Below, piece after piece: positions 1-7,710 of a stretch of DNA of 64,000 nucleotides. Position 1 is the stretch's first letter; every line of letters starts with the position of its first letter. The position numbers and the translations under genes were made by a program. Source of the DNA: Acutalibacter muris (GTDB lineage: Bacteria > Bacillota > Clostridia > Oscillospirales > Acutalibacteraceae); contig NZ_CP021422.1 in assembly GCF_002201475.1 (NCBI RefSeq), positions 1,922,001 through 1,986,000 on the forward strand, read 5' to 3'. A model generated the notes under the pieces. That model saw nothing but the letters and a program-made list of their open reading frames with translations. It was not told the origin of the DNA and did no database searches.

Positions 1-36
1 TCACCCTTGTGGTATACTAAAAATAAAGTAAGCATA

Positions 37-676
37 ATGAACGCAACTTGTTGCAGAAAGGAAAGATATTTGGATTCAACTCCAAGTAAAGCTGATCTTT
101 TTGAGTATTGCAGCAAATACAAAAATATGATGATGTCCCGTCTCGTTCCAAAAGATTTTTTAAGCCATATTAATTAAAGACATTAATGTTATATATAAAC
201 ATATATTTCCAGAAGAATGTGCTCAACTTGAATTGCTCCCATGGTTTCTTAGCTACAATCTGATTTCTGCATATAAGGTTCTTGTTGCCCTATATGAAAT
301 AGTCCACCATATGTACAACCGCTTTGACGAAACTTATCTCCCGCCACAAATATTTATGAGCCACGCCAGCAATGACTACTCTATCGTCGAGCCGTTTGTC
401 ATTATGTTAGAGAGAATAGGTGTAAAGCAGTCTCAACTTTTTTGCAGTTCTATAGACGGATACCATATTCCACAGGGATCCAATATTTATGACTATTTGC
501 GCGAAAAAATGTCAAATAACAATCTCATTTTTCATTATGATGCTGTCAGAAAGTTATTACAAAAGCGCCGCTTGTTTAAACAAAATGGGTGCTGCATGGA
601 TAAAACAGCATAAATACCAGGCAACCCTTTTACCCTGCATAGATTATGCAGTTGCACTTTTTGTGTGGGGAGGTTT
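37..676 (+). pseudogene. TIR-domain protein, frameshifted and cut by an IS
   Basis: Reading from ATG 37 gives a helical N-terminus (ending DFLSHIN) that stops at 175. The protein continues in the next frame (DINVIYKHIFPEE...) into a recognisable TIR domain: IFMSHASNDYSIVEPF, then FCSSIDGYHIPQGSNIYDYL. A second frameshift near 530 moves it into the frame reading MLSESYYKSAACLNKMGAAW, the usual TIR C-terminal half. So at least two frameshifts are seen, and the 3' end stops at an IS5-family element. TIR proteins of this type act in bacterial defence, often as NAD-consuming effectors; here it must be inactive. A TATACT box at 13-18 may be its -10. The family assignment rests on motif recognition. 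Confidence 0.75.
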
Positions 677-680
677 CTAG

Positions 681-1497
681 AGTCTGTTCTCACAAAACAG
701 CATCACAAATCATGACGACATAAATAAAGCCGCAGAAAAGGATGTCCAACTTATCGTATCGGGTAAATATTCTGCGAAAACGCTTTAGCCGCAGGAAATA
801 TCGCTCAATTTCATTGCGGCGCTTGTAGCGCTCCTTATCGTAGCCCCATGGGTCCTTGCGGTTTCTCTTCGGCGGAACCACAGGCACAAAGCCCATCTCC
901 ACCGCCGCCACACGCACGTTTTCGCCCTCATAGGCCCGATCCATCAGTAAGTATTTTTGCTCCTCTGCCCGACTGATCTCCGAGAGCAACGCTATTCCTT
1001 CCGGCGCATCGTGGGCCTGGCCGCCAGACAAGGAAAAGCCGACTACAGCCCGGTCAGACGCGGTGACCATATGAATTTTTGTGGTGAGTCCCCCTCTGGA
1101 GCGTCCGATAGATTGCCGGCCACTTGCTTTAAAGCACCCGTCCCATCCGGGTGCACTTTCACTGCAGTGCTGTCCAGGCACACGTTTTCCATCTTGATCC
1201 TGATGATGCCTTCTGCCTGCAGTCCTTCAAACACCCGCTGAAGCACACCGTTTTTACTCCACCTGTTCATCCGCTCATATACTGTATGCCATTTCCCATA
1301 CCGTTCCGGCAGCGCCCTCCATTTGCACCCATTTTCGGCCACATACAGGATCGCATTTATCAGTTGGAGATTCTCAATTTTCACGTTTCCTCTCTGTTTC
1401 GGCAGATATTTCTCTATTTTCCTGTATTGCTCTTTTGTGATTTCCATATTCCTATTTTATCACTTTTTCCTTGAGTTGTCTATAGTGAGAACAGAAT
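681..1497. mobile_element. IS5-family insertion sequence, apparently intact
   Basis: The terminal inverted repeats are AGTCTGTTCTCAC at the left and its near-exact complement at the right (one mismatch in 13). A CTA target repeat lies at 677-679 and 1498-1500. The transposase fills the element on the minus strand. The right end abuts the ATG of the mntA-like gene, so the native upstream region of that gene is displaced by IS sequence. Confidence 0.85.
690..1447 (-). CDS. IS5-family transposase made by -1 frameshifting (two overlapping frames)
   Basis: Frame A (1043-1447) carries the N-terminal helix-turn-helix region and the first catalytic Asp (CLDSTAV). Frame B (690-1181) carries the second Asp (LMDRAYEG) and the Glu (RNEIERYFLRLKRFRRI) of the DDE triad. 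The frames join at GCT TTA AAG, where T_TTA_AAG is a canonical -1 slippery heptamer (plus-strand complement near 1127-1135), producing GALK then ASGRQSIGRSRGG. This matches the IS427-type two-frame organisation. No internal stop is seen in the fused reading, so the element could be active. Confidence 0.85.
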
Positions 1498-1500
1498 CTA

Positions 1501-1803
1501 ATGACTCTATATACAATTTCCGATATTCGCAATATCGTTGCTCCAATTGCTCAACAGCATGGTGTAAAAAGCATTTCTCTCTTTGGCTCCTATTCCAAGG
1601 GCAACGCCGATGAAAACAGCGACATAGACCTGAAAATAGAAAAAGAAGCCTTGCGCTCCCTAATTCAAATCTGTAGTTTTCGATTGGCCATTGAGGATGC
1701 TCTCTCCATTCCCGTTGACATTATTACTACTGAATCTTCAGACAAAGAATTCTTAAATGCGATCCGGAAAGATGAGGTGTTGCTCTATCGAAACGCGGAA
1801 TAA
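1501..1803 (+). CDS. mntA: MNT-type nucleotidyltransferase antitoxin of a HEPN/MNT pair
   Basis: A 100-residue minimal nucleotidyltransferase. The family motif is intact: GSYSKGNADENSDIDL gives the G-S plus D-x-D metal-binding residues. In this family the enzyme adds AMP groups to the partner HEPN ribonuclease and neutralises it. The HEPN gene follows and overlaps. The upstream region is odd: an IS5 element ends three bases before this ATG, and no good ribosome site is left except a weak GTGAGA about 12 bases upstream inside the IS. Expression must come from the IS end or be reduced. Confidence 0.8.
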   Translation: MTLYTISDIRNIVAPIAQQHGVKSISLFGSYSKGNADENSDIDLKIEKEALRSLIQICSFRLAIEDALSIPVDIITTESSDKEFLNAIRKDEVLLYRNAE

Positions 1804-2131
1804 AATCATTTTACAAAAAATTGTTGGCTTTTGCCAACGTATCAAGACGAATTTAGAGCGGTTCAATTTTGACTATCACTCTTTTGAAACATATTACTTA
1901 TTTCAGGATGCATGTTGTATGTGCGTAGTTCAGATTGGAGAATTAGTAAGCCAGCTTTCAGATGACGTAAAAAGGGACGCTCCCTCTATCCCCTGGAGAG
2001 CAATTAAGGATACGCGAAACTTCTATGTCCATGCATATGGCTCGATTGACTTGCCCTCCGTTTGGGAAACATTGGTAAACGATATTCCCTTGCCTGCTAC
2101 TGCCTGCGAGGAATTGCTCTCCAACACATAA
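1772..2131 (+). CDS. hepT: HEPN-domain (DUF86/HepT) toxin
   Basis: A 119-residue HEPN protein with the full toxin signature R-x4-H-x-Y (RNFYVHAYG); the Tyr is the residue AMPylated by MntA in characterised homologues and the Arg/His are the RNase residues. An earlier ATG at 1757 would add five residues; 1772 fits the usual HepT N-terminus and has GGAAAG before it. It overlaps the antitoxin by 32 bases, so the two are translationally linked. It is the last gene before the tRNA-fMet attachment sequence of element A. Confidence 0.8.
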   Translation: MRCCSIETRNKIILQKIVGFCQRIKTNLERFNFDYHSFETYYLFQDACCMCVVQIGELVSQLSDDVKRDAPSIPWRAIKDTRNFYVHAYGSIDLPSVWETLVNDIPLPATACEELLSNT

Positions 2132-2208
2132 TGACCAGTTCTCTTTGTTTAGCGGCGCAAATTTTGAGGTCTTCCCTCATTGCTTTCTTCCTTGGTGTTG
2201 CTTTGGCT

Positions 2209-2342
2209 TGACCCACTTTCTGACCCAGAACCGAAAAAACTCAGTGGAGCGGACAGGGTCAGACCTTCAGGTTTTTGCGGAAAAATGGAGTAAAAATGGT
2301 CGGAAATGCCTGAAAACTGCTGGAAAAACTGGCTCACCACAG
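2209..2342. repeat. Right terminus of element A (copy 1 of a shared element end)
   Basis: About 130 bp nearly identical to 17435-17568. It starts with two TGACCCA heptamers exactly 12 bp apart (2209 and 2221) and runs into the tRNA fragment. It has the position and layout of an integrase arm-site region at an integrative element's end. A shorter shared block, GCGGCGCAAATTTTGAG, lies just before it (2152-2168) and again at 16671-16687, where a toxin-antitoxin cassette separates it from the terminus. Confidence 0.7.
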
Positions 2343-2387
2343 CTCATAACCCGAAGGCCGCAGGTTCAAATCCTGCCCCCGCAACCA
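2343..2387 (+). other. Attachment site: 3' half of an initiator tRNA-Met gene (copy 1)
   Basis: The sequence CTCATAACCCGAAGG (CAT anticodon loop and 3' stem strand), a T-arm with GGTTCAAATCC and an acceptor strand ending CCCCGCAACCA form the 3' half of an initiator-type tRNA-Met. The 5' half is absent upstream, so this is not a functional tRNA but the duplicated segment an integrative element leaves. The same 45 bases recur at 17569-17613. Confidence 0.8.
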
Positions 2388-2433
2388 AATTTCCTCGGAA
2401 ACTCTAGGGTTTCCGGGGATTTCATTTTGCATT

Positions 2434-2472
2434 TTCCCTTAGTTTCCCTTACCTGACCCATTCGTTGACCCA
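2434..2472. repeat. Left-end direct repeats of element B (likely integrase arm sites)
   Basis: Two TTTCCCTTA copies 10 bp apart are followed by two TGACCCA copies 12 bp apart (2454 and 2466). The TGACCCA pair has the same spacing as the pairs at 2209/2221 and 17435/17447, placing matching sites at both ends of element B. Confidence 0.55.
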
Positions 2473-2495
2473 TACGGGGAAACGACCGGGTACTT

Positions 2496-2669
2496 CTAAA
2501 CGCTGCCGGATAGTAAGTTGTTCATCGTCCGGGCCACCTCTTTCTGTGCGGCGATTGTGACGTGGGCGTAGGTGTCAAGGGTGAACCCTGCGCTGTAGTG
2601 ACCAAGCATACCCGACACCGTTTTGATATCTACTCCATTTTGGAGTGCCAGGGTCGAAAACGTGTGCCG
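2496..2669 (-). pseudogene. Tyrosine integrase relic (C-terminal 57 residues)
   Basis: Reading from 2669 to the TAG at 2496 gives RHTFSTLALQNGVDIKTV, then MLGHYSAGFTLDTYAHVT. This is the R-H-T-F box, GH box and catalytic Tyr of a phage/ICE integrase. The N-terminal ~300 residues are gone; upstream the sequence changes to unrelated non-coding DNA at 2670. Its position, with the 3' end facing the tRNA fragment, marks it as the original integrase of element B, now inactive. Confidence 0.8.
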
Positions 2670-2890
2670 TTACGGTATAATAACGACAAACGGAAAAAGC
2701 CTTGATTTTCAAGGGGTTTGAGCGTTTGCCGTCATTTATTCAATTCCTTTTCCAAGTTGAAATCTGACGAGAAAAATATCGAAAAAAGGAGGCTGTTTCA
2801 TTAACGACAAAATTTAATAGCGCCAGCGGTCCGGTGTATTGCCTGGCCGCTGATTGCCGTGGGCGTTTTACTTTTATAGGTGGGCGCCCT
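2670..2890. other. Non-coding ICE sequence with stem-loops
   Basis: No gene is seen. A stem-loop CAGCGGTCCGG/CCTGGCCGCTG lies at 2824-2852, and a GGGCG...CGCCC-TTTTT terminator-like structure ends at about 2894, just where the target duplication starts. Confidence 0.5.
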
Positions 2891-2954
2891 TTTTAGTACC
2901 CATTTTCAAGAGAAGGAGATTCACATGGAATTAAACGAAATGGAAAAACGGCTG
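2891..2954. repeat. Direct repeat, left copy, flanking the methyltransferase/effector insert
   Basis: About 64 bp (TTTTA, TACCCATTTTCAA, a GGAGAT ribosome site and the first ten codons of the ICE gene) are repeated at 6556-6619 with only a few differences. The reading frame begun here at ATG 2925 stops after 13 codons (TAA 2964), so this is a dead copy of the 5' end of the gene at 6590. Confidence 0.85.
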
Positions 2955-3110
2955 ACGAGTGCTTAAATAACATAGAATTGTAGTTTTCAAAACACCTAAG
3001 AGAAAAATCTCTGGGGCATTTTGTAATAATACGAGAATCTTATTGCGTTCATGGACTCCGGTATGTTATAATAAACTATTAAACAGACTGGCAGAAAGGA
3101 GGAGATTAAC

Positions 3111-4271
3111 ATTAACATTGTAGATTTATTTTGTGGTTGTGGCGGAATGTCATTGGGTTTCCAAAGAGCAGGATTTGACATTTTGGCGGGATTTGAGCAT
3201 TGGGATGTTGCTATCTCTTGCTATAAGAAAAATTTCACACATCCGATTGAAGATGTTGACCTCTCAGATGTAAACCTTTCCGTCCAGACCATTATAAAAT
3301 ATAATCCTGATATTATAATAGGGGGACCGCCTTGTCAAGACTTTTCTGGAGCAGGAAATAGGGTTGAAGGCGATCGTGCAGATTTAACTGTTTCATATGC
3401 AAAAATAATAAAGGCAATCTCTCCAAAATATTTTGTAATGGAAAATGTAGAGCGTGCAGCTAGTAGTGAGGCCTATAAAAAAGCCAGAGTTATTTTTAAA
3501 GAAGCTGGATATGGGCTAACAGAAAAAGTTCTTGATGCTAGTTTTTGTGGTGTTCCTCAGAAAAGGAAACGATTTTTTTGTATTGGATTTAAGAATGGGC
3601 AAGACAGTTTTTTAGATGGTTTATTATCAACAAATCAGTCTATTTTCCCTTTAACAGTAAGAGAATACTTTCGACAGGAAAATTACAATTTGTCAATGGA
3701 ATATTACTATCGACACCCTCGTTCATACAAACGACGTGGTATATTTTCTGTTGACGAGCCCTCTCCTACAATACGAGGTGTTAACCGTCCTAAACCAGGA
3801 AACTATAAAAAGCATAGTGGAGATGTAATTGATCCCGATGGAATACGTAACTTATCTCGCCTAGAGCGATCCCTTATACAAACCTTTCCGCCTAATTTTA
3901 TTTGGGATGATTCATCTGCTTCAACTGAACAAATGATTGGAAATGCGGTTCCAGTCAAATTGGCTAATTATGTAGCAACTTGTTTAATGCGCTTTATTAA
4001 AGGAGATACCGATTTACACAACCTGCGCTTCATTGATTGGTTGAAGAACGAAAAAAAACTTTCTGCGGAAGTAGCAGGAGATACTCTTTCAAGAATAGGT
4101 CGTGCAAAAAGGATTTCGGAATTCGGTACAGATGATTGTGAATATTATTTAAAAAAATTAAGTAAGGAATCTATGTTTGAAGATATTGTTCCGTCTGTAC
4201 GTGCTCAAATTCGACGTGCAATACGACTTTATTTTGAATATATTTCTGAACATAGGGAGGTAGAGCCATGA
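3111..4271 (+). CDS. DNA (cytosine-5) methyltransferase with apparent ATT start codon
   Basis: All ordered m5C methyltransferase motifs are visible: motif I DLFCGCGGMSLGF, motif IV GGPPCQDFSG with catalytic Cys (about residue 75), motif VI MENVE, motif VIII PQKRKRFF, motif IX RLERSLIQTFP and motif X QMIGNAVPVKLA. It should methylate cytosine in a short DNA target and protect host DNA. The first ATG (3147) would remove motif I, and no ATG, GTG or TTG occurs in frame back to the stop at 3072. An ATT at 3111 gives MNIVDLFCGCGG and lies 8 bases after AGGAGG. The gene overlaps the next by 4 bases. Length is about 386 residues, normal for the family with a short C-terminal extension. Confidence 0.85.
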   Translation: MNIVDLFCGCGGMSLGFQRAGFDILAGFEHWDVAISCYKKNFTHPIEDVDLSDVNLSVQTIIKYNPDIIIGGPPCQDFSGAGNRVEGDRADLTVSYAKIIKAISPKYFVMENVERAASSEAYKKARVIFKEAGYGLTEKVLDASFCGVPQKRKRFFCIGFKNGQDSFLDGLLSTNQSIFPLTVREYFRQENYNLSMEYYYRHPRSYKRRGIFSVDEPSPTIRGVNRPKPGNYKKHSGDVIDPDGIRNLSRLERSLIQTFPPNFIWDDSSASTEQMIGNAVPVKLANYVATCLMRFIKGDTDLHNLRFIDWLKNEKKLSAEVAGDTLSRIGRAKRISEFGTDDCEYYLKKLSKESMFEDIVPSVRAQIRRAIRLYFEYISEHREVEP

Positions 4272-6241
4272 ATCAACCCAAATTTCAAATGTCTATAAAT
4301 TTACAGGTATTAAATCATCTGGGATTAAATCTCTATAGTAATACTTCTGCAGTATTATCTGAAGTGGTTGCAAACGCCTGGGATGCAGATGCTAAAGAAG
4401 TGTTAATAGAAATTAATGGCGATAGTATATCCATTACTGACAATGGTATTGGGATGAACCTATCCGATATAAATAATAAATATTTGACTGTAGGCTATCA
4501 GAAACGTAGCGAAAGTGGTCTGTCACCAATACTTCATAGACCAGTAATGGGAAGAAAAGGAATTGGAAAACTATCTCTTTTCTCTATTGCAAATGTTGTT
4601 GAGGTTTACTCTAAAAAAGATGGAGAAATTAACGGTTTTAAAATTGATGCAAATTCTCTGAAGGAGGCAATTAAAACCAACGATACATACCTTCCTACAG
4701 AGTTATCTCCTGATAATATAACTTTTTGTGGGAACGGTACAAAAATTATTTTAAATGATCTTAAGAAAAAGCGAACAGCTGCTTTGGCGACGCATTTAAG
4801 GCAGCGTTTAGCCCGCAGATTTGCAATTATTGGTGCAAAGAATAATTTTAAAGTATCAATAAATGGTGATGAAATAGTCATATCTGATAGAAATTATCTC
4901 TCCAAAGCACAATGTGTATGGATGTTTCTTCCAGAGGATAAGCCTGATGAATTCAAAAAAGATTTGGAGAGTCAAACCAAAGCAAATAAAATTAAACTTA
5001 TAAAGGAACTGCCCTCTACGATAACGGTTGGTGAAGTTTCTTATCACATTACAGGATGGATTGCTACTTGCTCAGAACCAAAGGAACTAGATGATGACGA
5101 AAATTTAAATCGTATTGTAATTATGGTTCGTGGGAAAATGGCAAAAGAAGATATTTTTTCTGAAATTGGAACAACTGCCCTCTATTCAAAATATGTTTTT
5201 GGAGAATTATCTGCGGATTTTTTGGATTTAGACGATGAGGCAGATATAACTACAAGTAGCAGGCAGGATTTCTTTGAAGACGATGAACGTTATATCGCTT
5301 TAAAAGAATTTGTTAGAAAGAGCCTTACATCAGTTCGAACTGATTGGGAAGAGACCAGAAGCACTAATGGAGTCGACGAAGCGTGCAAATACGTGGTTGT
5401 AAGCGATTGGTATAACGAGTTGAAAGGAGATGATAAAAGATCTGCAAAAAAATTATTCGGTAAAATCAATCAGTTAACTGTTGAAAAAGAGGAGAAAAAA
5501 GAACTATTCAAGCATGGAGTTTTGGCTTTTGAATCATTTAAATTAAAAAACGAATTAAGTCAACTTGAAAAAATTTCCGCCGAAAATATTGCGGCATTTA
5601 TAGAAGTTGCGGGACGGCTTGATGATATTGAAGCAACTATGTATTATCAAATTGTGCAAGAGCGTCTTGCTGTTATTAGGAAAATGCAAGATGTTGTATC
5701 GGATGGTAGCCTTGAAAAAGTCATACAAGACCATTTAAGCAAAAATTTGTGGCTACTTGATCCCTCATGGGATAGAGGAACTGAAGCTCCAATCGTAGAA
5801 CAAGCGTTTAAAACACAATTTGAAACCATAGACGCAAGTCTCACTCAAGAAGAATTAGATGCCCGCCTTGATATTCGATATAAAAAAGCATCTAATAAGC
5901 ATTTGATAATTGAATTAAAAAAAGGAGATCGAACGGTAAAATCACAAGAAATAACGGCTCAAGTATATAAATATTTTTCTGCCACAAAAAAAGTAATGGC
6001 TACCTTAGATCAGCCTGAACCATTTGAAATTATTGTCCTCTTAGGGAATCACCTAGACGGAAAACATTATGATGAAGATGTATATCAAGCTACTAAAGAA
6101 GCCTTAAAAGCTTACCATTGTAGGATTATGTATTATGATGAACTTTTAAGAAATGCACAAAACTTATATAGTGATTTCTTAGAGCAAAACAAAAATCTAT
6201 CAACATTGAGTGACATTATTAACGAATTAGAGCTTGGTTAA
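4268..6241 (+). CDS. GHKL-ATPase plus PD-(D/E)XK-type nuclease effector of a restriction-modification system
   Basis: The 657-residue protein begins with a GHKL (Hsp90/MutL-like) ATPase: N-box EVVANAWDADA (residues ~32-42), DNGIGM (~58-63) and the glycine lid GRKGIGKLSLF (~98-108). The C-terminal third contains ARLDIRYKK...HLIIELKKGD (about 530-555), a D-x(n)-E-x-K layout typical of PD-(D/E)XK nucleases. It is translationally coupled to the methyltransferase (ATGA overlap). MORC/MutL-like GHKL proteins linked to DNA methyltransferases are known as predicted restriction components; the specific role here, ATP-dependent cleavage of unmethylated DNA, is inference. An intact reading frame of AT-rich composition sets it apart from flanking ICE genes. 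Confidence 0.75.
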   Translation: MNQPKFQMSINLQVLNHLGLNLYSNTSAVLSEVVANAWDADAKEVLIEINGDSISITDNGIGMNLSDINNKYLTVGYQKRSESGLSPILHRPVMGRKGIGKLSLFSIANVVEVYSKKDGEINGFKIDANSLKEAIKTNDTYLPTELSPDNITFCGNGTKIILNDLKKKRTAALATHLRQRLARRFAIIGAKNNFKVSINGDEIVISDRNYLSKAQCVWMFLPEDKPDEFKKDLESQTKANKIKLIKELPSTITVGEVSYHITGWIATCSEPKELDDDENLNRIVIMVRGKMAKEDIFSEIGTTALYSKYVFGELSADFLDLDDEADITTSSRQDFFEDDERYIALKEFVRKSLTSVRTDWEETRSTNGVDEACKYVVVSDWYNELKGDDKRSAKKLFGKINQLTVEKEEKKELFKHGVLAFESFKLKNELSQLEKISAENIAAFIEVAGRLDDIEATMYYQIVQERLAVIRKMQDVVSDGSLEKVIQDHLSKNLWLLDPSWDRGTEAPIVEQAFKTQFETIDASLTQEELDARLDIRYKKASNKHLIIELKKGDRTVKSQEITAQVYKYFSATKKVMATLDQPEPFEIIVLLGNHLDGKHYDEDVYQATKEALKAYHCRIMYYDELLRNAQNLYSDFLEQNKNLSTLSDIINELELG

Positions 6242-6435
6242 TATATGCTGTTTTGCGGAACAATCCAAGTTTTTTCACCTTGAAAGATTTTACCGTCTAC
6301 TCGTTGAATAATAACACAATGCGGGAAAAACCTCGATTGTTCAATAATTACATATTTTGTTTGAGTATCTAATTTGGGTGGGCGCTCCCCCAAAATTGAA
6401 TAGCCATACATACATTTAGTTTTATACTGTTTCAT
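6238..6435 (-). CDS. Small conserved-looking protein of unknown function, convergent to the effector
   Basis: A 65-residue basic protein, MKQYKTKCMYGYSILGERPP and onward, starting at ATG 6435 with AGAGG seven bases upstream. It converges on the effector gene with a 4-base overlap of the stop codons. I do not recognise a family. Its position inside the ~3.6 kb insert makes it a candidate third component or a passenger of the restriction system. Confidence 0.5.
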   Translation of the reverse strand: MKQYKTKCMYGYSILGERPPKLDTQTKYVIIEQSRFFPHCVIIQRVDGKIFQGEKTWIVPQNSIY

Positions 6436-6529
6436 AAACAACCTCTCGATAAACTTATTATTGGACAGAAAAATCTCTGCTTACCTAAAATTCAAACCAA
6501 TAAAAGAAATATTTATATATTCTTTTATG

Positions 6530-6560
6530 TGCCATAGGTTAACCACCTATGGCATTTTTA
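6530..6560 (+). terminator. Rho-independent terminator at the right end of the insert
   Basis: A perfect 9-bp stem TGCCATAGG/CCTATGGCA with loop TTAACCA is followed by TTTTT. It lies immediately before the right copy of the target duplication, insulating the ICE gene downstream. Confidence 0.8.
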
Positions 6561-6619
6561 TACCCATTTTCAAAAGAAAGGAGATCCACATGGAATTAAA
6601 CGAAATGGAAAAACGGCTG
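6556..6619. repeat. Direct repeat, right copy, flanking the methyltransferase/effector insert
   Basis: Partner of 2891-2954; here the repeated 5' end continues into the full-length ICE gene. The two copies differ by a few substitutions and two single-base indels, suggesting an insertion that is not very recent. Confidence 0.85.
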
Positions 6620-7111
6620 CTGTTTCAGGTTGAGGGAGACTATCAATACAAAGTCCTGAACGAGCTCCACATGGCTGCCCGGTACACAAAGAACCCTGAA
6701 CAGCGGAAGGCAGCGGAAAGTCTGATGGCAAAGCTGCGCGTCCTGACGGATGACGAGTGCATGGACATCGTGCGGGATATCCAGAAGAATTACCTCCTGC
6801 CCTACCCGCCCCGGACGATTGGGGAAAAGATTGCGGAGGCCAGGCAGCGATCCGGCGCGGAAAAATTGAAAGGGCATGACATCATGGCCCTGGAACGCTT
6901 TGCCCCAGAGGTACGGCACATGATCATCTTCAATGTGCTGTCTTATAATTCTCCTGTCGGCGATAAGGGCGATAGGATGCGCCTGTTCCTTACGGATGCC
7001 GGCTATCAGAAATTTTTAGACAGCCAGGAGCGGGGCGAAGTCAAACTGAAAAACCATGCGAAGGTCTCAGACGGGCATCTCCATTATGACCGCAGGGACC
7101 GCGTCTTGTAA
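6590..7111 (+). CDS. ICE-associated protein of unknown function
   Basis: A 173-residue soluble protein starting MELNEMEKRLLFQVEGDYQY, with GGAGAT eight bases before the ATG. It belongs to a type often found just upstream of the replication-initiator gene in Clostridial conjugative elements (recognised from context, no named domain). A longer upstream reading from 6461 has no ribosome site and crosses the terminator. The gene was the target of the upstream insertion, which duplicated its first ten codons and left this copy complete. Confidence 0.65.
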   Translation: MELNEMEKRLLFQVEGDYQYKVLNELHMAARYTKNPEQRKAAESLMAKLRVLTDDECMDIVRDIQKNYLLPYPPRTIGEKIAEARQRSGAEKLKGHDIMALERFAPEVRHMIIFNVLSYNSPVGDKGDRMRLFLTDAGYQKFLDSQERGEVKLKNHAKVSDGHLHYDRRDRVL

Positions 7112-7140
7112 CAGGATAACCGGAGAAAGGAGGCTTTGAA

Positions 7141-7710
7141 ATGGCTGTATTCCGGGTAGAAAAAACAAAGGACTTCACAATCATGTGCAACCACCATCTG
7201 CGCAATACGGAACTGTCCTTAAAGGCAAAGGGGCTCCTCTCGCTCATGCTGTCGCTGCCGGAAGATTGGGATTATACCACAAAGGGGCTCGCCCATATCT
7301 GTAAGGACGGCGTGGATTCGATCACTACCGCCCTGAAAGAGCTGGAGCGGCACGGGTACCTCACCAGGCAGCGCCTCCGCTATGGGAACGGGCAGCTCGG
7401 AGATATTGAATATACGATTCATGAAAAGCCTGTAAACGCTGAAAAACAGGATGATTCACCTAAACGGGAAAATCCAGGACAGGTAAATCCAGGACAGGCA
7501 AAACCTGAACAGGCGGAACCTGGACAGGAAAATCCCGCACAATTAAATACTAATCCACTAAGGACTAAAAAATCAAAAACGGATATATCAAGGACCCATC
7601 AATCAATCTATCCGGCAGAGCCGGAGGCGGCAGGCCGCCCGGATAGGATGGATCGGATAGAGCTGATAGACGCCTACCGCGAGATCATTAAAGAAAATAT
7701 TGAGTATTGA
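7141..7710 (+). CDS. Replication-initiator-like winged-helix protein of an ICE, C-terminally truncated
   Basis: Starts MAVFRVEKTKDFTIMCNHHL with AGGAGG nine bases upstream, followed by a winged-helix region (LSLKAKGLLSLMLSLPEDW, then SITTALKELERHGYL). Next comes a Pro/Gln-rich linker with PGQ/PEQ repeats and the start of a C-terminal domain (RIELIDAYREIIKENIEY). Proteins of this design in ICEs continue for another 100 or more residues. Here the frame ends at 7710, where the sequence switches to a response-regulator fragment, so the C-terminus is lost. Confidence 0.7.
   Translation: MAVFRVEKTKDFTIMCNHHLRNTELSLKAKGLLSLMLSLPEDWDYTTKGLAHICKDGVDSITTALKELERHGYLTRQRLRYGNGQLGDIEYTIHEKPVNAEKQDDSPKRENPGQVNPGQAKPEQAEPGQENPAQLNTNPLRTKKSKTDISRTHQSIYPAEPEAAGRPDRMDRIELIDAYREIIKENIEY

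Noticed and set aside
2343..2387. Functional tRNA-Met gene
   Set aside because: Only the 3' half is present; the acceptor 5' strand and D-arm are missing upstream in both copies.
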